Source: DATNIC01 sp035604635
GTDB taxonomy: Bacteria; Vulcanimicrobiota; Vulcanimicrobiia; Vulcanimicrobiales; Vulcanimicrobiaceae
Assembly: GCA_035604635.1 (NCBI GenBank)
Contig: DATNIC010000097.1
Location: 1-8,139, forward strand
DNA: 8,139 bases
Direction: 5' to 3'
The first letter of the stretch is position 1, and each line of letters starts with the position of its first letter. The notes beneath the pieces are model-generated. The model searched no databases and was not told where the DNA came from. It saw only the letters and a list, made by a program, of their open reading frames with translations. Of the stretch, positions 6,412-8,139 are shown piece by piece. The position numbers and the translations under genes were made by a program.

Positions 6412-6888
6412 CTAATTGGTTTTGTAGGCCGCCGTTACCCGCGTCACATAGGTGCGCGTCTCCAAGAAGGCCGGGATCCCATGGGCCGCGTCGACCGCTG
6501 ATGGTCCGGCATTGTATGCGGCCAGGGCAAGGCGCAGGTTGCCGTGATACCGCGCGAGCAAATCGCGCAGGTAGCGCGCGCCGCCCGAGACGTTACTCGC
6601 CGGATCGAACGGATTGCCGATGCCGTAGAGCAGCGACGTCGCCGGCATCAGCTGCATCAGCCCTTGCGCGCCCGCGCGACTGATCGCGCTCGGGTCGCCG
6701 CCCGACTCCGTTCGGATGACGGCCAGGATGAGGCGGGGCGGCAGCTTGGTCGCGGTCGACTGGTCCTTGACGATCCGCGTCAGCGCTGCCGAGCTAATCG
6801 CGTGCGGGCCGCCGGGGACAAAGCCGCCGCCGCCGCAGCCGCTCAGTGCGAAAACGATCCCCGCGATGAGAGTCAGCCGTCGAACCAC
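6412..6888 (-). CDS. Small lytic transglycosylase (SLT domain) lipoprotein
   Basis: This predicted membrane-anchored murein transglycosylase would cleave the MurNAc-GlcNAc bond of peptidoglycan to form 1,6-anhydroMurNAc ends. From the GTG at 6888 it has 158 residues. A signal peptide with two Arg and core LTLIAGIVFA precedes lipobox LSGC (Cys18). A Gly-rich spacer and a compact goose-lysozyme-like SLT domain follow. The catalytic Glu61 is in VIRTESGGDPSAIS, followed by the family motifs GAQGLMQLMPAT, NPFDPASNVSGGARYL and ALAAYNAGPSAV. The frame is open to an ATG at 6960, but the extra 24 residues would bury the signal peptide and that ATG has no ribosome site. AAGGA lies 14 nt upstream of GTG 6888, longer than ideal, so the start is tentative. 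It is short compared with MltC/Slt70 and has only the catalytic domain. It heads the operon with the LptF/G gene 6 bp downstream. Confidence 0.9.
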   Translation of the reverse strand: MVRRLTLIAGIVFALSGCGGGGFVPGGPHAISSAALTRIVKDQSTATKLPPRLILAVIRTESGGDPSAISRAGAQGLMQLMPATSLLYGIGNPFDPASNVSGGARYLRDLLARYHGNLRLALAAYNAGPSAVDAAHGIPAFLETRTYVTRVTAAYKTN

Positions 6889-7022
6889 AAGACGGGTGGA
6901 ATTCCTTGGATTTCGGCCGGCAGCCTCCGGACGCGCACCACAGTAGGGCGGCGGGCCCATAAAGGCGATAGTCGCGGAACGCGAAAACTTCTCACGCCAA
7001 TCGCACCCGTCCGGAGGGCCTG
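6889..7022. promoter_or_regulatory. Divergent intergenic region between the transglycosylase and ABC operons
   Basis: About 134 bp separate the GTG starts of the two divergent operons, so promoters for both should lie here. I find no convincing -35/-10 pair on either strand. Two very short dyads, GCGATAGTCGC (6965-6975) and CGCGGAACGCG (6973-6983), are too weak to call operators. Confidence 0.45.
7013..7018 (+). promoter_or_regulatory. Ribosome binding site for the ABC ATPase gene
   Basis: GGAGGG lies 4 nt before the GTG at 7023. It supports this GTG as the start codon despite its being a minor start type. Confidence 0.7.
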
Positions 7023-7847
7023 GTGAAGCTCGAGCTTTCGCTGCAGTCGCAGGCTACCGACGTCCTCTCGCTCGAGGGCATCTCCAAGACCTTTGTGACG
7101 GATGACGGGACGGTGAAGGCGCTCGAACCGATCACGATGTCCGTGCGCCGCAACGAGTTCGTTTCGGTGATCGGGCCCAGCGGCTGCGGCAAGACGACGC
7201 TGTTCGGGATCATCGGCGGCTTGATCGCAGACTACGACGGCGCCGTCCTCCTCGACGGCCGGCGCGTCCGGGGACCTCAGCCGGAGATCGGGATGGTCTT
7301 TCAGGAAGAATCGACGTTCCCGTGGCGGACGACTTTGCAGAACATCGCGTTTCCGCTCGAAGTCAAGGGGATGCCGCGAAGCGAGCGCGAGGCTCGCGCG
7401 CGTCACTTTCTGCGTCTGGTCGGTCTCGACGGGTTCGAGAACCGGCGTCCCGCGGAGCTCTCCGGCGGGATGCGTCAGCGGACGGCGCTCGCCCGGACCC
7501 TCGCCTCTGAGCCCGAGATCATCTTGATGGACGAGCCGTTTGCCGCGCTCGACGAACAAACACGGCTCCTTCTCGGTGACAAGCTCTTGCAGATTTGGCA
7601 GGAATTACGGCAAACGACCCTGCTCATCACGCACAACATCGCGGAGGCAGTCCAACTCAGCGACCGGGTCGTCGTCATGAGCTACCGGCCCGGCCGGATC
7701 AAGCAAATCGTCGACGTCGATTTGCCGCGTCCGCGCAACTCGGCCATTCTGGGGAGCGAACGCTTCGGACATCTCGTCGGACTCATCTGGAACGATCTGC
7801 GCGAAGAAGCAACGCGCGGTCTCGCCGAATCGGAGGGAAAACGATGA
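7023..7847 (+). CDS. ABC transporter ATPase, SsuB/TauB/NrtD type
   Basis: This is the cytoplasmic ATP-binding subunit of an importer in the nitrate/sulfonate/taurine/hydroxymethylpyrimidine family. All nucleotide-binding motifs are present in 274 residues: Walker A GPSGCGKTT (51-59), Q-loop MVFQEE with Gln94 followed by the family-typical FPW, signature LSGGMRQR (146-153), Walker B IILMDEP (166-172) and switch His204 in LLITHNIAEAV. The C-terminal part after VVMSYRPGRI is a usual short extension. The GTG start has a strong GGAGGG site. The gene overlaps the following substrate-binding protein by ATGA. The permease is not in the window and is expected just past its end. Substrate cannot be read from the ATPase. 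Confidence 0.95.
   Translation: MKLELSLQSQATDVLSLEGISKTFVTDDGTVKALEPITMSVRRNEFVSVIGPSGCGKTTLFGIIGGLIADYDGAVLLDGRRVRGPQPEIGMVFQEESTFPWRTTLQNIAFPLEVKGMPRSEREARARHFLRLVGLDGFENRRPAELSGGMRQRTALARTLASEPEIILMDEPFAALDEQTRLLLGDKLLQIWQELRQTTLLITHNIAEAVQLSDRVVVMSYRPGRIKQIVDVDLPRPRNSAILGSERFGHLVGLIWNDLREEATRGLAESEGKR
7832..7837 (+). promoter_or_regulatory. Ribosome binding site for the substrate-binding protein gene
   Basis: GGAGGG lies inside the last codons of the ATPase gene, 6 nt before the ATG at 7844. It indicates efficient translation of the extracytoplasmic subunit from the same mRNA. Confidence 0.75.
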
Positions 7848-8139
7848 CTCTATCACGCCGCTCGGTCCTCGCCGGCTTAGCCGCATCGCCGTTTGCGACG
7901 ATCGGCTTCGTGAAATCGGCGCGAGCCAACGATCTCGTCCGCGTCGCGTGCCCGCAAAAAGGCGCATGGGACACCATGATCACCGTTCAGGGCGACATGA
8001 ACGGATTCTTCAAGAAGGCCGGGATCGACGTCGACGTAACGTACACGGCGGGAGGATCGGACACGATTCAGGTCGTCGCAACGCGCGGCGTCGACATCGC
8101 GATGGCGACCGGGACGACGGCGGCGATCGGTGCTTATGC
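7844..8139 (+). CDS. ABC transporter substrate-binding protein, NMT1/SsuA-like, Tat signal (partial)
   Basis: This is the periplasmic ligand-capturing subunit matching the upstream ATPase. The first 98 residues are visible; the rest runs off the window. The N-terminus has a twin-arginine signal (SRRSVLAG, Arg5-Arg6), a hydrophobic stretch and a likely cleavage after SARA (residue 28). The mature start has the fold typical of the NMT1/THI5-SsuA group: a first strand VRVACPQKG, a helix ending in NGFFKKAGIDVDVTY, then AGGSDTIQVVATRGVDIAMATGT, where the ligand-loop Gly-Gly and the G-x-x-D-I-A repeat are expected. The ATG overlaps the ATPase stop. Tat export suggests folding, or a cofactor or ligand, before translocation, but this is inference. 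Aliphatic sulfonate, nitrate or a pyrimidine precursor are all possible ligands. Confidence 0.88.
   Translation, partial: MTLSRRSVLAGLAASPFATIGFVKSARANDLVRVACPQKGAWDTMITVQGDMNGFFKKAGIDVDVTYTAGGSDTIQVVATRGVDIAMATGTTAAIGAY

Noticed and set aside
6965..6983. Short dyads in the divergent intergenic region as operator sites
   Set aside because: Arms of four bases are expected often in GC-rich sequence and no regulator gene is nearby.
1..8139. tRNA, rRNA, CRISPR array, insertion sequence or phage genes
   Set aside because: I saw no cloverleaf, no regularly spaced repeats, and no transposase, integrase or phage-like protein in any frame.

Overview
The window is GC-rich bacterial DNA from a diderm that makes LPS-like lipids. 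It encodes an LPS-assembly protein (LptD), an LptF/LptG-type permease, apolipoprotein N-acyltransferase (Lnt) and two lipoproteins. Two of the envelope proteins carry long Pro/Ser/Thr-rich periplasmic linkers. As I recall, that style together with this gene content fits candidate phylum Eremiobacterota (WPS-2/Vulcanimicrobiota) or a neighbouring uncultured lineage. The placement is inference, not something the sequence proves.

Layout, left to right. At the edge (1-17, minus) is the possible start of an unknown gene that would overlap the lnt stop by ATGA. Lnt follows on the minus strand (14 to about 1498). Head-to-head with it, on the plus strand, are an unrecognised lipoprotein with a P/T/S linker (about 1506-2339) and, through a 4-bp ATGA overlap, a 53-residue gene for a bacterial metallothionein (2336-2497) that is easy to miss because of its size. 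Between this pair and the convergent lptD lies a compact, highly structured palindromic element (2516-2668). It has 25-bp perfect inverted arms enclosing two hairpins with the same 9-nt apex.

A minus-strand operon runs from about 6888 to 2673: a small lytic transglycosylase lipoprotein, then the LptF/LptG permease, then LptD, with gaps of 6 and 4 bp. After a divergent intergenic region of about 134 bp, a plus-strand operon begins. It holds an SsuB/TauB/NrtD-type ABC ATPase (7023-7847) and, through an ATGA overlap, a Tat-signal substrate-binding protein cut by the window end.

How the genes fit together: the left and central parts are an envelope-biogenesis neighbourhood. Lnt finishes lipoprotein acylation, LptF/G extracts LPS from the inner membrane, LptD inserts it in the outer membrane, and the transglycosylase trims peptidoglycan. 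The right end is an unrelated solute-import operon. The least ordinary items are the lipoprotein-metallothionein pair, the palindromic element, and the long low-complexity tether at the N-terminus of LptD.
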